This document shows, piece after piece, positions 37,860-46,702 of a stretch of 64,000 nucleotides of DNA. The DNA is from Pseudomonadota bacterium (GTDB taxonomy: Bacteria; Pseudomonadota; Alphaproteobacteria; Rhodospirillales; Magnetospirillaceae): contig JAJYTF010000017.1 in NCBI GenBank assembly GCA_021793155.1, positions 1 through 64,000 of the forward strand, in the 5' to 3' direction. A model generated the notes under the pieces. That model had not been told where the DNA came from. It did no database searches and saw only the letters and a list, made by a program, of their open reading frames with translations. The position numbers were made by a program, and so were the translations under genes. Numbering within the stretch: position 1 is the stretch's first letter; each line of letters opens with the position of its first letter.

Positions 37860-40106
37860 TCAGGCGGCACTCAGCAATTCGGCCATGAGGTCGTGCAGGC
37901 GGTCGGCGGCGAGCGGCTTGTGGATCACTCTGAAGCCGCTGGCTTCGATCTCCGCCAGGCGTTCAGCCGAGGTGTCCCCCGTGATGATGAGCGCCGGGAT
38001 GCTCCTGCCGCAGGCCGAGAGCACGTCTTTGACCGCCTCGGTTCCTGTGCGCCCGTCGCGCAGGCGGTAATCGGCGAGGATGACGTCGGGCAGGTGTTCT
38101 GCTTTGGCGGCCCAGGCGCAGGCCTCCTCGGCGTCGGTGGCGCTGGCGACCGTCCATCCCCAGCTCTCCAGCAGTAGGGCGAGCCCACCCCGGATCATTG
38201 CCTCGTCATCGATGACCAGTACTCGGCGCGCCTCGGTTCGCCCTGCGATCTGCGTCGGCGGGTCCGAGGGCGCCGTTGCCGCCGGTTTCTCGGGGCATTC
38301 GGCGAGGGCAAGATGAAGCGAGAAGCATGTGCCGCGTCCGACTATGGACGCAAGGCTCAGACGATGACCGAGAAGGCGGCAGAGCCGCCGGATGATCGAC
38401 AGCCCCAAGCCCAGGCCCTTGGCCCGGTCTCGTTCGGGATTGCCGACCTGGTAGAATTCCTGGAAAATCGCTTCGCGATGCTCCGGCGCGATGCCGATTC
38501 CGGTGTCGATCACCTGGAGCACCAGCTCGCCGCCGCGCCTGCGGCATCCGAGCAGAACGCGGCCGCGCCGGGTGTACCGAACGGCGTTGTCCAACAGGTT
38601 GCGCAGGATGCGCTCCAAAAGGAACGGATCGCTGAAGACCCGGCCGCTGGACGGAACGCAGCGCAATTCGAGGCCTTTTTCCTCGGCTCGGGTCAGGTAT
38701 TCGTCGTGGAGCCGTCGCATCAGCTCGCCCAAGGCGATGGGGCGGGCGTCCGGAACGATCACCCCGGCATCGAGCCTCGAGATATCCAACAGCCCATCGA
38801 GCAGCATCTGCAGGGCGGCCAGTGCGGAGCGCATGCGATCGACCACCTGGAGGGCCGAGTGGCCATGCAGGCGTTCGGACAGAATTGAGGTGAACAGCAT
38901 GAGGGCCTGCACCGGCTGGCGCAGATCGTGACTGGCGGCGGCAAGGAAGCGCGATTTGTCGGCATTGGCGCGCTCGGCCTCGCCCTTTAGCCGTTCCGCT
39001 TCCTCTTTGGCCTGCAGCAGCGCTGCGGCCTGGTCGCGCTGCTCCGTAATGTCGGTGTTGGTGCCGAACCACTGAACGACACGCCCTTTCGCATCGAGGA
39101 TTGGTTGGGCGCGGGAAAGGAACCAGCGGTAGCTGCCCTCTTGCCCGCGCAAAGGAAAGGTATCCTCCCACGGCTCGCCGCTGTCCCAGGCCTGGCGGAT
39201 GTGTTGAACGACCCGCTCCACATGGTCCGGGTGGTGGATGGACCGCCATCCCCAGCCCTGCATTTGTTCGAGCGTGGTTCCGGTAAATTCATACCAGCGT
39301 TTGTTGTACCAGAAGACCCAGCCGTCGGCGCGGGCCATCCAGGCCAATTGGGGGATGTTGTCGGCCAGTGCGCGCAGCCGTCGCTCTCCTTCTGCCAGCT
39401 GGGCCCGGCCCACCAGCACCACTACCGCCGCCAGGGCCGCACCGGCGACGGCCAGCAGGATGGCGCCAAGGGCGAAGAACAGCACAGTGATTTGCCGATA
39501 GCGCGCCACGGCGGCGTCCAGGGCCGCATGGTGCACTTCCAGAAGGTGCCGCTCCTCCTGTTGCATCGTGGCGATGATGGTGCGGACCTCGTCCATTGCC
39601 GATTTGCTTTGCCCGCTGAGCACCATGGCCAGCGCCTTGTCGGCGCGGCCGGCGCGGGCGGCGTCCACCGTTGCGTCGATAACGGAAAACACCTTTTCCT
39701 TCAGTTGGCGCAGCCTGAGCACCCGTCCACGCTGGGCCGGGTCGTCCATGGTCAGCGCCGCCAGGCGGCCAAGGACGGTTGCGGTTTGTTGCCGGGCCCG
39801 ATCGTAGGGGACCAGATAGTCGGGCCGGCCCGTCAGCAGGAAGCCGTGCTCGCCGGTCTCGGCGTCTTGAAGGGTGGAAAGCGTCGCCTGGGTTACGGTC
39901 AGGACTTCCTGAGCGTGGAAGTACCAGTGCTCGGCGACCTCGCGCTGCGCCGAAGTCCGGATCTCACCGATGATCAATGCGGCAGCCAGCCCGGCGATGC
40001 CGAGCAAAGAGGCTGCCGCGGTGGCTGCCATGGCAGCAAAACGCCGGCCGCCGAGCGTCTCGGCGAAGCGGGGAGGAATTGCCCAGGCGGCAAGACGGTT
40101 CTTCAT
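37860..40106 (-). CDS. Hybrid sensor histidine kinase with CHASE3, PAS and receiver domains
   Basis: The 748-residue protein has two membrane segments (about 25-45 and 205-230) around a CHASE3-type sensor (DAETGEHGFLLTGRPDYL), a PAS domain (about 245-365), HisKA with ASHDLRQPVQALMLF (phospho-His), HATPase_c (NLLDNAVRYTRRG; GLGLGLSIIRRL), and a C-terminal receiver (VLVIDDEAM; phospho-Asp in VILADYRLRDG; Lys in VIHKPL). ATG 40106 gives the expected short N-terminal tail. A receiver-only protein is encoded divergently 290 bp away. Signal unknown. Confidence 0.9.
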   Translation of the reverse strand: MKNRLAAWAIPPRFAETLGGRRFAAMAATAAASLLGIAGLAAALIIGEIRTSAQREVAEHWYFHAQEVLTVTQATLSTLQDAETGEHGFLLTGRPDYLVPYDRARQQTATVLGRLAALTMDDPAQRGRVLRLRQLKEKVFSVIDATVDAARAGRADKALAMVLSGQSKSAMDEVRTIIATMQQEERHLLEVHHAALDAAVARYRQITVLFFALGAILLAVAGAALAAVVVLVGRAQLAEGERRLRALADNIPQLAWMARADGWVFWYNKRWYEFTGTTLEQMQGWGWRSIHHPDHVERVVQHIRQAWDSGEPWEDTFPLRGQEGSYRWFLSRAQPILDAKGRVVQWFGTNTDITEQRDQAAALLQAKEEAERLKGEAERANADKSRFLAAASHDLRQPVQALMLFTSILSERLHGHSALQVVDRMRSALAALQMLLDGLLDISRLDAGVIVPDARPIALGELMRRLHDEYLTRAEEKGLELRCVPSSGRVFSDPFLLERILRNLLDNAVRYTRRGRVLLGCRRRGGELVLQVIDTGIGIAPEHREAIFQEFYQVGNPERDRAKGLGLGLSIIRRLCRLLGHRLSLASIVGRGTCFSLHLALAECPEKPAATAPSDPPTQIAGRTEARRVLVIDDEAMIRGGLALLLESWGWTVASATDAEEACAWAAKAEHLPDVILADYRLRDGRTGTEAVKDVLSACGRSIPALIITGDTSAERLAEIEASGFRVIHKPLAADRLHDLMAELLSAA

Positions 40107-40395
40107 GGCAGCGTGCGGTGTAGGCGAAAGCCGAAAGGCGTGCAGGCCACGCTTGCCGGTTCGGCTCGATGCGATCGGAATCGCTTGCTGCCGGTTTCCC
40201 AGGGCGGAACGCTGCCTGTGATGCGACCGTCGGTGATATTGCTCATCCAGTTCTATGCTTCGAGGTTGGGTATGGGGTCGACGTGCCGACAAGTCAACGG
40301 AAAGTCGGTCGGCGACCGCCGCTGATGCCGTGGACGTAGGAACCGGCCTGTGGCCATTCCGCAATCGAATGTCCCTGCAACTGAGGTAGCGCCTT

Positions 40396-40902
40396 ATGGG
40401 CATGGTCGCCGCTGGCCCGGCGTTCCCAAATCATGGCCGTTGTGCGTGGACCTCTTCTCCCTCATCCGACATTGGCGGGACCAGCATCTTGACAGCGGCA
40501 GCCGACAAAGCGGGATACCGGATTCTTGCGGTCGATGACGATCCGCTGGTTCTTCGCGCGCTGGAGGCGGTCTTGCGCGTATGGGGCTATGAGGTGCTGG
40601 CCGCCAACGGCATTGACGAGGCGCAGCGGCTGCTCCAGGCCTGCGGCAAGCCCGACGCGGTGGTCACCGATTATCTCCTGCAGGACGAGGACACCGGAGT
40701 CATGGTGCTGGACGAAATCCGGCGGATCTATGGCCCGGGGACGCCGGCGCTGGTCATCACCGGAAATGCGCAGCCGGGAACCCTGCGCAGGATGGTTGGC
40801 AGCGAGGTGCCGATCCTGGAAAAGCCGGTGAATCCCAAATTGCTGAAGGCGGTGGTCGAGCAGATCTGCAACGGCGATCCGCGCGCCGCCCACATGCGAT
40901 AG
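40396..40902 (+). CDS. Stand-alone receiver-domain response regulator
   Basis: The 168-residue frame has one receiver domain from about residue 40: YRILAVDDDPLVLRALEAVL, phospho-Asp in AVVTDYLLQDEDTG, Thr in LVITGNAQPG and Lys in ILEKPVNPKL, with no output domain. The first 38 residues are unlike the family and the true start may be later (a TTG near 40489). It is a likely partner of the divergent hybrid kinase, relaying or sinking phosphate. Confidence 0.75.
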   Translation: MGMVAAGPAFPNHGRCAWTSSPSSDIGGTSILTAAADKAGYRILAVDDDPLVLRALEAVLRVWGYEVLAANGIDEAQRLLQACGKPDAVVTDYLLQDEDTGVMVLDEIRRIYGPGTPALVITGNAQPGTLRRMVGSEVPILEKPVNPKLLKAVVEQICNGDPRAAHMR

Positions 40903-41045
40903 GCCAACTTCGCGCCGGCCGGGAAGCCGCTTCGACTTGCCGGGCATCCGGCGCTTCCGGAGGGGTGATCGGCCAAAAAACCGGCGCAGCCCGCAGAAGG
41001 CGGGACTACGCCTGAAGGAACGTTCAGCCGATCAGGAGGCCGTTC

Positions 41046-41423
41046 ATGGCAGTGGCAGACGAAACATCATCGGAGCGGCTGCGCCGCCGCCGCCATTTTG
41101 GCGGACAATATTCCTTTTCCGCCTTCGTCGATGCGCAGCAGGCTCAGGCGGAAAGCCTGCTCGAGGCTTGCCGGATCATGGGCGAGGGCTTGTTGCAAGC
41201 GACCGCGGATCTGGGAGAGGCTGTGGCCGTCGTGGCGCGCTGCAAGGCAGGCTGGCCACCCGCTGGTGACGGGTCGTTCGCTCGCTTCACCGCCTGGCCG
41301 CTCAGCGCCGATGAGCTGAGACTGTTCGACGAGGCGGTCGGCCGTGCTTTGGAGGTGCTTGCGCGGTCGGCGCAGCGGGCGATCGCCATTCTCGTGGCTT
41401 CGCCACAAGGCGTATTTCTTTGA
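41046..41423 (+). CDS. Phasin-like protein
   Basis: The 125-residue protein has an amphipathic helical stretch FSAFVDAQQAQAESLLEACR resembling phasins that coat polyhydroxyalkanoate granules, then a low-complexity middle and a second helix (RLFDEAVGRALEVLARSAQR). AGGAGG lies seven bases before ATG 41046. The match is by pattern only; it could be another small helical protein. Confidence 0.5.
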   Translation: MAVADETSSERLRRRRHFGGQYSFSAFVDAQQAQAESLLEACRIMGEGLLQATADLGEAVAVVARCKAGWPPAGDGSFARFTAWPLSADELRLFDEAVGRALEVLARSAQRAIAILVASPQGVFL

Positions 41424-41605
41424 TCCGTTGACCAGCCCGGCGCTTCGGGTGACTGCCCCGGGCGGTCTGCCATGCGTATTTCGAATGGATAGGGGGCTTG
41501 CCGGATTGGGGGCCGATCCCTTACTAAGGGGCAGTTCGAAAATAGCTTCGTCATTTCCGAACAAGCACTAGCTGCAACGCAGCGTACCAGTTCTGAGGTG
41601 CTTCC

Positions 41606-41740
41606 ATGCTCCGGGAGTGGATCCGCAATCTACCGACCAGCCTGCTGCGGGAGATTGTCGCCAACAGCCGTGTCCGCGGTAATTTTATCTGGCAACTGGC
41701 CTGTTCCGAACTCGATCGACGCTGCGGCATCGCGGCTTGA
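41606..41740 (+). CDS. Small protein of unknown function (44 aa)
   Basis: ATG 41606 follows GAGGTG at six bases. The product begins MLREWIRNLPTSLLREIV and ends LDRRCGIAA; it looks helical and basic, without a membrane segment. Support is the ribosome-binding site and composition only. The 182 bp before it and the 298 bp after it (to 42038) show no convincing gene. Confidence 0.4.
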   Translation: MLREWIRNLPTSLLREIVANSRVRGNFIWQLACSELDRRCGIAA

Positions 41741-42038
41741 TCGCAGCCCTCTGGCATTGATCAGAATCTGTAGCCATTGCCATTTTGTGGTTTTTCCTAC
41801 TGAATTCTGCATCGTCATCGCGTTGGCGGGGACGAGGGCCGGGCCCTCCGCTTTCCCAAAGCGGCCGCAAGGCGATCGGCCAACACAATCCGCGTAGTAG
41901 ACTGTCGTTCGCAGTTGGGGAGGATTGTTGATGCCCTTCGATGTCGATGCTTGCATCGATCTGGGGCGGCGAGACCAGAGGGGCAAATGATCCGAAGGCC
42001 TTTAGATCGTCATGCAGAAAATCTGCACGACGACCTAA

Positions 42039-42136
42039 GCTCTTCAATTTGCCCTCGCCCGGTGCGCGCCTCCGCGCGCTTGGCCGCGGCCTCAACGGCC
42101 GCTGGTCACAACCTGCGCCAGATGTAGCGCAGGTTG
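42039..42136 (-). repeat. Structured dispersed repeat, copy B (98 bp)
   Basis: The copy is flanked by direct CTAA (42035-42038 and 42137-42140); the right copy includes the stop codon of the CBS gene. On the minus strand it opens with the hairpin AACCTGCGC-TACATCTG-GCGCAGGTT (42110-42135) and contains the 42-base core (42064-42105) identical to copy A at 28271-28312. The hairpin loop matches copy A at 7 of 8 bases. Confidence 0.75.
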
Positions 42137-42568
42137 CTAACGGATCACCGCGAAATCGCGCAGCACGCCGACTTCTTCCTGCGTCTGCTGCAGGCGGAAG
42201 CCCACCGCGTCACCGATCGAGACGATGCCCACCAGATCGCCGTCCTCGATGACCGGAAGGTGGCGCATGCGCCGGTGGGTCATCACTTCCAGGATCTCCT
42301 TGACGGAGTCGCTCAACGTGCAGGTCACCGGCGGGCTCGACATGATATTGCGTGCCGGCATGTCGAGCGCGCCCCTGCCGTAGTCGGCAAGCGCCTTGAC
42401 GATGTCTCGTTCCGAGACCACGCCAACGACATGCCCCTTGCTGTCGCAGACCACCGCGACGCCGACCTTCTTGACGGCCAGCAGGGTTGCGGTTTCGGCC
42501 AGAGAATGCTCCGGGCGCACGGTATAGACGTTGCTGCCCTTCTTTTTCAGGATCAGTTCGACGGACAT
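42137..42568 (-). CDS. CBS-domain-pair protein
   Basis: The 143-residue protein is two CBS domains: VYTVRPEHSLAETATLLAVK with GVVSERDIVKAL, and PPVTCTLSDSVKEILEVMTH with RHLPVIEDGDLVGIVSIGD. CBS pairs bind adenosyl ligands and act as energy or redox sensors; no attached output domain is present. A structured repeat abuts its stop codon. Confidence 0.9.
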   Translation of the reverse strand: MSVELILKKKGSNVYTVRPEHSLAETATLLAVKKVGVAVVCDSKGHVVGVVSERDIVKALADYGRGALDMPARNIMSSPPVTCTLSDSVKEILEVMTHRRMRHLPVIEDGDLVGIVSIGDAVGFRLQQTQEEVGVLRDFAVIR

Positions 42569-42649
42569 GCTTCGGCCTCGATTCTCAGATCGGCTGTTCC
42601 GGCCCCGGCAGGAAGCGGAGCCGGCCGGCGAGGGGCTTTGATCAATTTA

Positions 42650-42681
42650 GTGCCGTGATCCATCTGAATGGGTCACGGCAC
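42650..42681 (-). terminator. 9-bp perfect hairpin between hemerythrin and CBS genes
   Basis: GTGCCGTGA (42650-42658) pairs with TCACGGCAC (42673-42681) over a 14-base loop. It lies 50 bp past the hemerythrin stop on the minus strand. The following minus-strand bases (TAAATTGATC) are AT-rich but not a T tract, so termination is uncertain. Confidence 0.4.
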
Positions 42682-42730
42682 CAGAAACATGTGGGAATTG
42701 ATTCTGTGAGTGCAAGCGGTTGAACGCCGG

Positions 42731-43162
42731 TTACCGAGGTCCGACGGAAGTGCCGGCGGTTGTGTATTGCTGGTCTTCATACAGAATGTGGTCTTTCCAC
42801 CATGATGCGAGAAACGTCGACACTTCGGCGCCAATCACGCGCTTTCCCGACCTGCGGAAGTCATTGAGAAATTGCTGGGCCTTTTCCATGAACTCGTCGT
42901 GCAGCGCCTTGTGCTCGGCCAGACGTTCGAAACCGATCCTTCGCATGTATGACTCTTCATTATGGAAGTGCTTTACCGAAAATGCGATCATGGATGACAA
43001 TAAATCTTCTATGTTGTCACTGTTCATGGCCGTGCTGTTGGCGTAGATCGTGTTTATGAAATGGAGTAACTGTTTGTGGTCTTTGTCGAGTTGAGGGACG
43101 CCTACGCTGAAGTCCTGCGACCAAGAAATGATAAGGGGCCTCTTCATTATTTCGCTTTCCAT
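42731..43162 (-). CDS. Bacteriohemerythrin
   Basis: The 143-residue protein has the diiron ligand set of hemerythrins: H in LDKDHKQLL, HFHNEES (HxxxE), EHKALHDEF (HxxxH) and WKDHILYED (HxxxxD). It binds O2 in the cytoplasm for storage, delivery or sensing. Start choice is open between ATG 43162 and ATG 43147 (MKRPLIISWSQDF). The upstream region is AT-rich. Confidence 0.93.
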   Translation of the reverse strand: MESEIMKRPLIISWSQDFSVGVPQLDKDHKQLLHFINTIYANSTAMNSDNIEDLLSSMIAFSVKHFHNEESYMRRIGFERLAEHKALHDEFMEKAQQFLNDFRRSGKRVIGAEVSTFLASWWKDHILYEDQQYTTAGTSVGPR

Positions 43163-43333
43163 CCCTTGAGCGCATTGCCGTGGCGAAGGTTTTGAACATT
43201 GTAACAAATCGCGCCGCGGCGACCATCCTCAAATGAGGATGGAGCGTCTGCCGCGGTGGGTGGGAGACATGCAGGCCAGGCCTCCCGCAGGGGTGCCGCG
43301 GGAGGCCTGGATCAGGTGGGGATCATGTGCCGG

Positions 43334-43720
43334 TCAGTTGTTCCGGGCGCCCTCGTGGATCCAACTACGGATCAGGTCGCGATCACAAGTCGTCAGCCGC
43401 TTCTTGCCGTGAGGCATCTGCAGGCTTTTGTCGGCTCGACCGTCGAGAAGCACCAGCAGATTGCTGGTTTGCGTGTCCCCCGGAACGACGATGGGGCCGA
43501 ATTTCGTGCCTTTCATCAGGCCTTCATAGCTGCGCAGGTCGAGGCCGCTTTTCTCATAGCCGTCGCCACCGGGGGCGTGGCAGCCAGCGCAGTGTGCTTG
43601 CAGGATGGGGAAAACGTCTTCTTGAAAGCTGACGTTCGTAGGCTTTTGTGGAGATTTCGCCGCCGCTGTGGCGGTCAAGGCGGCCCCCAGCAGCAATGCT
43701 GGTAGAATCATTTTAAGCAT
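43334..43720 (-). CDS. Secreted monohaem cytochrome c
   Basis: The 128-residue protein has a signal peptide (LPALLLGAALTATAAA), one haem site AHCAGCHAPG, and a probable axial Met in LQMPHGKKRL. The C-terminal TTCDRDLIRSWIHEGA pattern is found in planctomycete-type/cytochrome-c-like domains. It should carry electrons in the periplasm. Two direct copies of ATTAGCAA (43774-43781, 43803-43810) lie in its upstream region. Confidence 0.85.
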   Translation of the reverse strand: MLKMILPALLLGAALTATAAAKSPQKPTNVSFQEDVFPILQAHCAGCHAPGGDGYEKSGLDLRSYEGLMKGTKFGPIVVPGDTQTSNLLVLLDGRADKSLQMPHGKKRLTTCDRDLIRSWIHEGARNN

Positions 43721-43829
43721 TCGTCTCCCTCCCTTACCGCGAAGTTGGCGTCGTGGCGGAGCCGTATAGTTAGATTAGCAAATCATATACCGAGTAGTTC
43801 AAATTAGCAACGCGCTAATATTTCGCGAG

Positions 43830-45179
43830 TTAACGGCGAGGAATGCGGATGGTGGCGGCCAAGCCGCCTAGATCGGACCGGGAAAAGGCCAACTCGCCAC
43901 CGTTGACCTCGACCAGATCATCGACGATGGACAAGCCGAGCCCCCAGCCGGGGGCCATTTCGTCGAGGCGCTTGCCCCTGCGTGACGCCTGGGCGGCCTG
44001 CTCGGGCGACAGGCCGGGGCCGTCGTCCTCGACAAGGATGACCAGTTCCTCGCGGTCCTCCCGCGCTGCCACACGCACCCGGGAAGCCGCCCATTTACAG
44101 GCGTTTTCCATCAGATTGCCGAGAATTTCCTCGAGATCCTCGCGGTGGCCGCGAAAGGCGGCGTCCTCGCGGATGTCGAGGGTGAACGACAGATGGCGCT
44201 CGGCGAAGACCCGAGAGAGGACGGCGACCATGTTCTCGGCCACCTGGCTCACGCCCACCTTGACGCCCAGCACCCGGCCCGCCCCGGCGACGGCCGAGGC
44301 GCGGCCCAGATGGTGCTCGACCAGGCGCCGCATCACCTGCAGTTGCTCGCGGATCACCTTGCGGTCGCCGCCTTCGTCCATTTCCGCGCCGATTACCGCC
44401 AGCGGCGTCTTCAGGCCGTGAGCCAGGTTGCCCACATGGGTGCGCGCTCGCTCGATCAGTTCGGCATCCTTGTCGAGAACCCCGTTCATTGCCTCGGCCA
44501 GCGGCGCTACCTCTCGCGGGTAGCGGCCGGCGAGGCGCGGCCGGGCGCCCTCGCGGACGGCCTTCAGGTCGGCGGCCATCGCCCGCAAGGGGCGCAGGCC
44601 GAAGCGGACCTGGATGATGATCGCCACCGCCAGCCCGGCGCCGAGAAGGCCCAGCGCCGCGGCCAGCAGCAGGTCGAATTGCCGCACGCCGTTGCTGACT
44701 TCGCGCATGTCGGCGGCGATGGTCACGTGGACCGGGCCGTCGATCCCGGGAAATTGAAGGTCACGCTCGGCCACCAGCAGCGGTTCGCCCTTCGGCCCTT
44801 CCGCCCGGCCGGTGTGGAGCTCGGCGCTGCCGGGCATCGGCGTGATCACCGCGTCCCACAGCGAGCGCGAGCGGAGCTGGCGGCCCGAGGGTTCGGTCAC
44901 CTGCCAGTACCAGCCCGAATAGATCTGGTCGAAGCGGGGGTCGCCCAGCGGGCGCAGCAGGGCGATCCTGCCGTCGGGGCCGATTTCGGTGGCGGCAATC
45001 ATGGCGCGCAGCATGGCGTCCAGGCGGTGGCTGAACTCGTGCTCGACGTTGGCCCGGAAGGCCATGGCAAGGACGCCGCCGCCAGCGGCCAGCATCAGCA
45101 CCACCCAGACCAGGGCCCCTGCCACCAGCCGGACGGAAAGGGACACCGCCGGCCGTTCGGGATCATCCGCCGGGGCCAT
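43830..45179 (-). CDS. Sensor histidine kinase (PhoQ-like)
   Basis: The 449-residue protein has two membrane helices (about 15-40 and 165-190) flanking a periplasmic sensor of about 125 residues, a HAMP-like segment (RFGLRPLRAMAADLKAVREG), HisKA with GNLAHGLKTPLAVIGAEMDE (phospho-His) and HATPase_c (NLMENACKWA; EDDGPGL; GWGLGLSIVDDL). ATG 45179 overlaps the regulator's stop by one base (TGATG). Partner of the OmpR-type regulator next to it. Confidence 0.92.
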   Translation of the reverse strand: MAPADDPERPAVSLSVRLVAGALVWVVLMLAAGGGVLAMAFRANVEHEFSHRLDAMLRAMIAATEIGPDGRIALLRPLGDPRFDQIYSGWYWQVTEPSGRQLRSRSLWDAVITPMPGSAELHTGRAEGPKGEPLLVAERDLQFPGIDGPVHVTIAADMREVSNGVRQFDLLLAAALGLLGAGLAVAIIIQVRFGLRPLRAMAADLKAVREGARPRLAGRYPREVAPLAEAMNGVLDKDAELIERARTHVGNLAHGLKTPLAVIGAEMDEGGDRKVIREQLQVMRRLVEHHLGRASAVAGAGRVLGVKVGVSQVAENMVAVLSRVFAERHLSFTLDIREDAAFRGHREDLEEILGNLMENACKWAASRVRVAAREDREELVILVEDDGPGLSPEQAAQASRRGKRLDEMAPGWGLGLSIVDDLVEVNGGELAFSRSDLGGLAATIRIPRR

Positions 45180-45844
45180 CAGTCCTCCGGTTTGACCAGG
45201 ATGTAGCCTTGCCCGCGGACGGTCTGGATCAGGCCTGCCCCGACCTTCTTGCGGACCCGCCCAAGCAGAACCTCGAGCGAGTTGGAGTCCGAATCGAAAT
45301 ATCGATCGTAGACATGCTCCATCAATTCGGTACGGCTGACGATTCGGCCCGGATGGTGGATCAGATAGGACAGAATGCGGAATTCCTGGGCGGTAAGTTG
45401 GACCGGCATGCCGTCCAGCCTGACCCGTCCGGTGTTGGTGTCGAGGGTCAAGGGACCGCAAACCAGTTCCGGCTGGGCATGGCCGGAAGCACGGCGGATC
45501 AGTGCCCGCAGGCGGTAGACGACTTCTTCCATCTCGAATGGCTTGGTCACGTAATCGTCGGCGCCGGCATTGAAGCCGGCCATCTTTTCCGACCATCGGC
45601 TACGCGCCGTCAGGATCAGTACCGGCATGGTGCGGCCGGCCTCGCGCCAGCGCTGCAGCACGGTCACGCCGTCGATCTTCGGCAGGCCAAGGTCGAGCAC
45701 GACCGCGTCATAGGGTTCGGTGTCGCCCAGATGCCAGCCGTCCTCGCCGTCATAGGCGACGTCGACGGCGAAACCGGCAGCCTCCAGCACCTGCTGGAGG
45801 CGGAAGGCCAAGGCCGGCTCGTCCTCGACCACCAGGGCCCTCAC
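45179..45844 (-). CDS. OmpR/PhoP-family response regulator
   Basis: The 221-residue protein has an intact receiver (VVEDEPALAF; phospho-Asp in AVVLDLGLPKIDG; Lys in YVTKPFEMEE) and a winged-helix output domain ending TVRGQGYILVKPED. It sits between the PepSY gene (4-base overlap) and the kinase gene. A TCAGGT-N5-TCAGGT direct repeat in the divergent promoter (46185-46201) has the 11-bp period such regulators bind. Confidence 0.93.
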   Translation of the reverse strand: MRALVVEDEPALAFRLQQVLEAAGFAVDVAYDGEDGWHLGDTEPYDAVVLDLGLPKIDGVTVLQRWREAGRTMPVLILTARSRWSEKMAGFNAGADDYVTKPFEMEEVVYRLRALIRRASGHAQPELVCGPLTLDTNTGRVRLDGMPVQLTAQEFRILSYLIHHPGRIVSRTELMEHVYDRYFDSDSNSLEVLLGRVRKKVGAGLIQTVRGQGYILVKPED

Positions 45845-46137
45845 CGGTGAATCTCCCGGCTTTTCAACAGTTCCCCCGAGCGCGCGTCATACAGCAGCTT
45901 CATCACGCGACCATCCCCGGTCAGCAACCGGATCTCGTACACCAGGGTGCCGGCGTCGCCTTCCAGCTCTGCTTCGATGAGCTGTCCCGGACAGGCGGCC
46001 TCGGCCCGGTTGAGGATTTCTCTAAGGGGCAGAATGCGCCCTTCGGCGACGGCGCGCAACGCACGGTCTTGATCCTCGTCGGCGAAGGCCGGAGCACAAA
46101 CCGACAGGAGGGCGGCGGCGCACAGGGCATATTTCAT
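45841..46137 (-). CDS. PepSY-domain periplasmic protein
   Basis: The 98-residue protein has a signal peptide (LCAAALLSVCAPAFA) and one PepSY domain (LREILNRAEAACPGQLIEAE through YEIRLLTGDGRVMKLLYDAR). PepSY proteins near two-component systems are thought to modulate the sensor or a protease. Its stop overlaps the regulator's ATG, so the three genes form one operon. Confidence 0.88.
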   Translation of the reverse strand: MKYALCAAALLSVCAPAFADEDQDRALRAVAEGRILPLREILNRAEAACPGQLIEAELEGDAGTLVYEIRLLTGDGRVMKLLYDARSGELLKSREIHR

Positions 46138-46184
46138 GCTGGCAGTCTAATCGGCCCAGCCTGAATGCAGCATGAACCCGTCGG

Positions 46185-46201
46185 TCAGGTCGCGTTCAGG
46201 T
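46185..46201. promoter_or_regulatory. Direct-repeat operator candidate in a divergent promoter
   Basis: TCAGGT (46185-46190) and TCAGGT (46196-46201) are separated by five bases, an 11-bp period typical of OmpR/PhoB winged-helix dimers. TGAA at 46162 and 46173 repeats the same period just upstream. It lies between the PepSY-regulator-kinase operon (starts 46137) and the 46247 gene. Confidence 0.5.
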
Positions 46202-46246
46202 TGGGGCCGATAAGGTCTGCGCCAACGCAATTCCACGGAGGGCAAG

Positions 46247-46519
46247 ATGCTTGGCAGAACATTGGTCTACGGCCTGATGGCGGCAGTGCTGATCGGCTCG
46301 GCGGCAGCCGTCTACGCAGACGTGAAGGATAACGGAAATCGTCCGGCGGAAATGCCGCCGTCAACCGCTGCCGGCCAGCCGGCGGCCACCGGCGGCGACG
46401 GATATATCCGGCCCACGGCCGACCGCCCGGCCCCGGCCGTCGACGAAACGAAGCGCTCCGAGCGCCAGGGTGAAAGCGCCGAGCGCCACCGGCGCGGCCA
46501 CGACGACGACGACGACTAG
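46247..46519 (+). CDS. Small secreted protein with acidic His/Asp tail
   Basis: The 90-residue protein has an N-terminal signal (TLVYGLMAAVLIGSAAAVYA), a Pro/Ala-rich low-complexity body and the C-terminal tail RHRRGHDDDDD, which could bind metal. GGAGG precedes ATG 46247. It is driven from the divergent promoter with the OmpR-type direct repeat, so it is a likely target of that regulator. No family recognised. Confidence 0.7.
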   Translation: MLGRTLVYGLMAAVLIGSAAAVYADVKDNGNRPAEMPPSTAAGQPAATGGDGYIRPTADRPAPAVDETKRSERQGESAERHRRGHDDDDD

Positions 46520-46556
46520 AGCCAAAAGCATTCAGGTGAAGCCACTTTGTTCTGGA

Positions 46557-46606
46557 GGCCGTTGAGGCCGAGGCTAGGCGAACCGCAGGTTTGCACCCGG
46601 CGAGGG
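46557..46606 (+). repeat. Diverged relative (copy C) of the structured repeat
   Basis: GGCCGTTGAGGCCG (46557-46570) and CCCGGCGAGGG (46596-46606) are identical to the two ends of the core of copy A, at nearly the same spacing, while the middle differs. The 183-bp gap 46520-46702 holds this element and an outer TTCAGG/CCTGAA dyad, but no gene. Confidence 0.55.
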
Positions 46607-46702
46607 ACATAGGGAAGCTCTTTCAGCCTGAAAAACCTCGAGACGGGTGCGCCGGAGCGCGTGCGGCTCGACAACAACCATTGATCGGAGCAAGGGGGTC
46701 AA

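Noticed and set aside
46499-46517. GAC trinucleotide repeat
   Set aside because: It encodes the Asp tail of the small secreted protein at 46247 rather than a separate repeat element.
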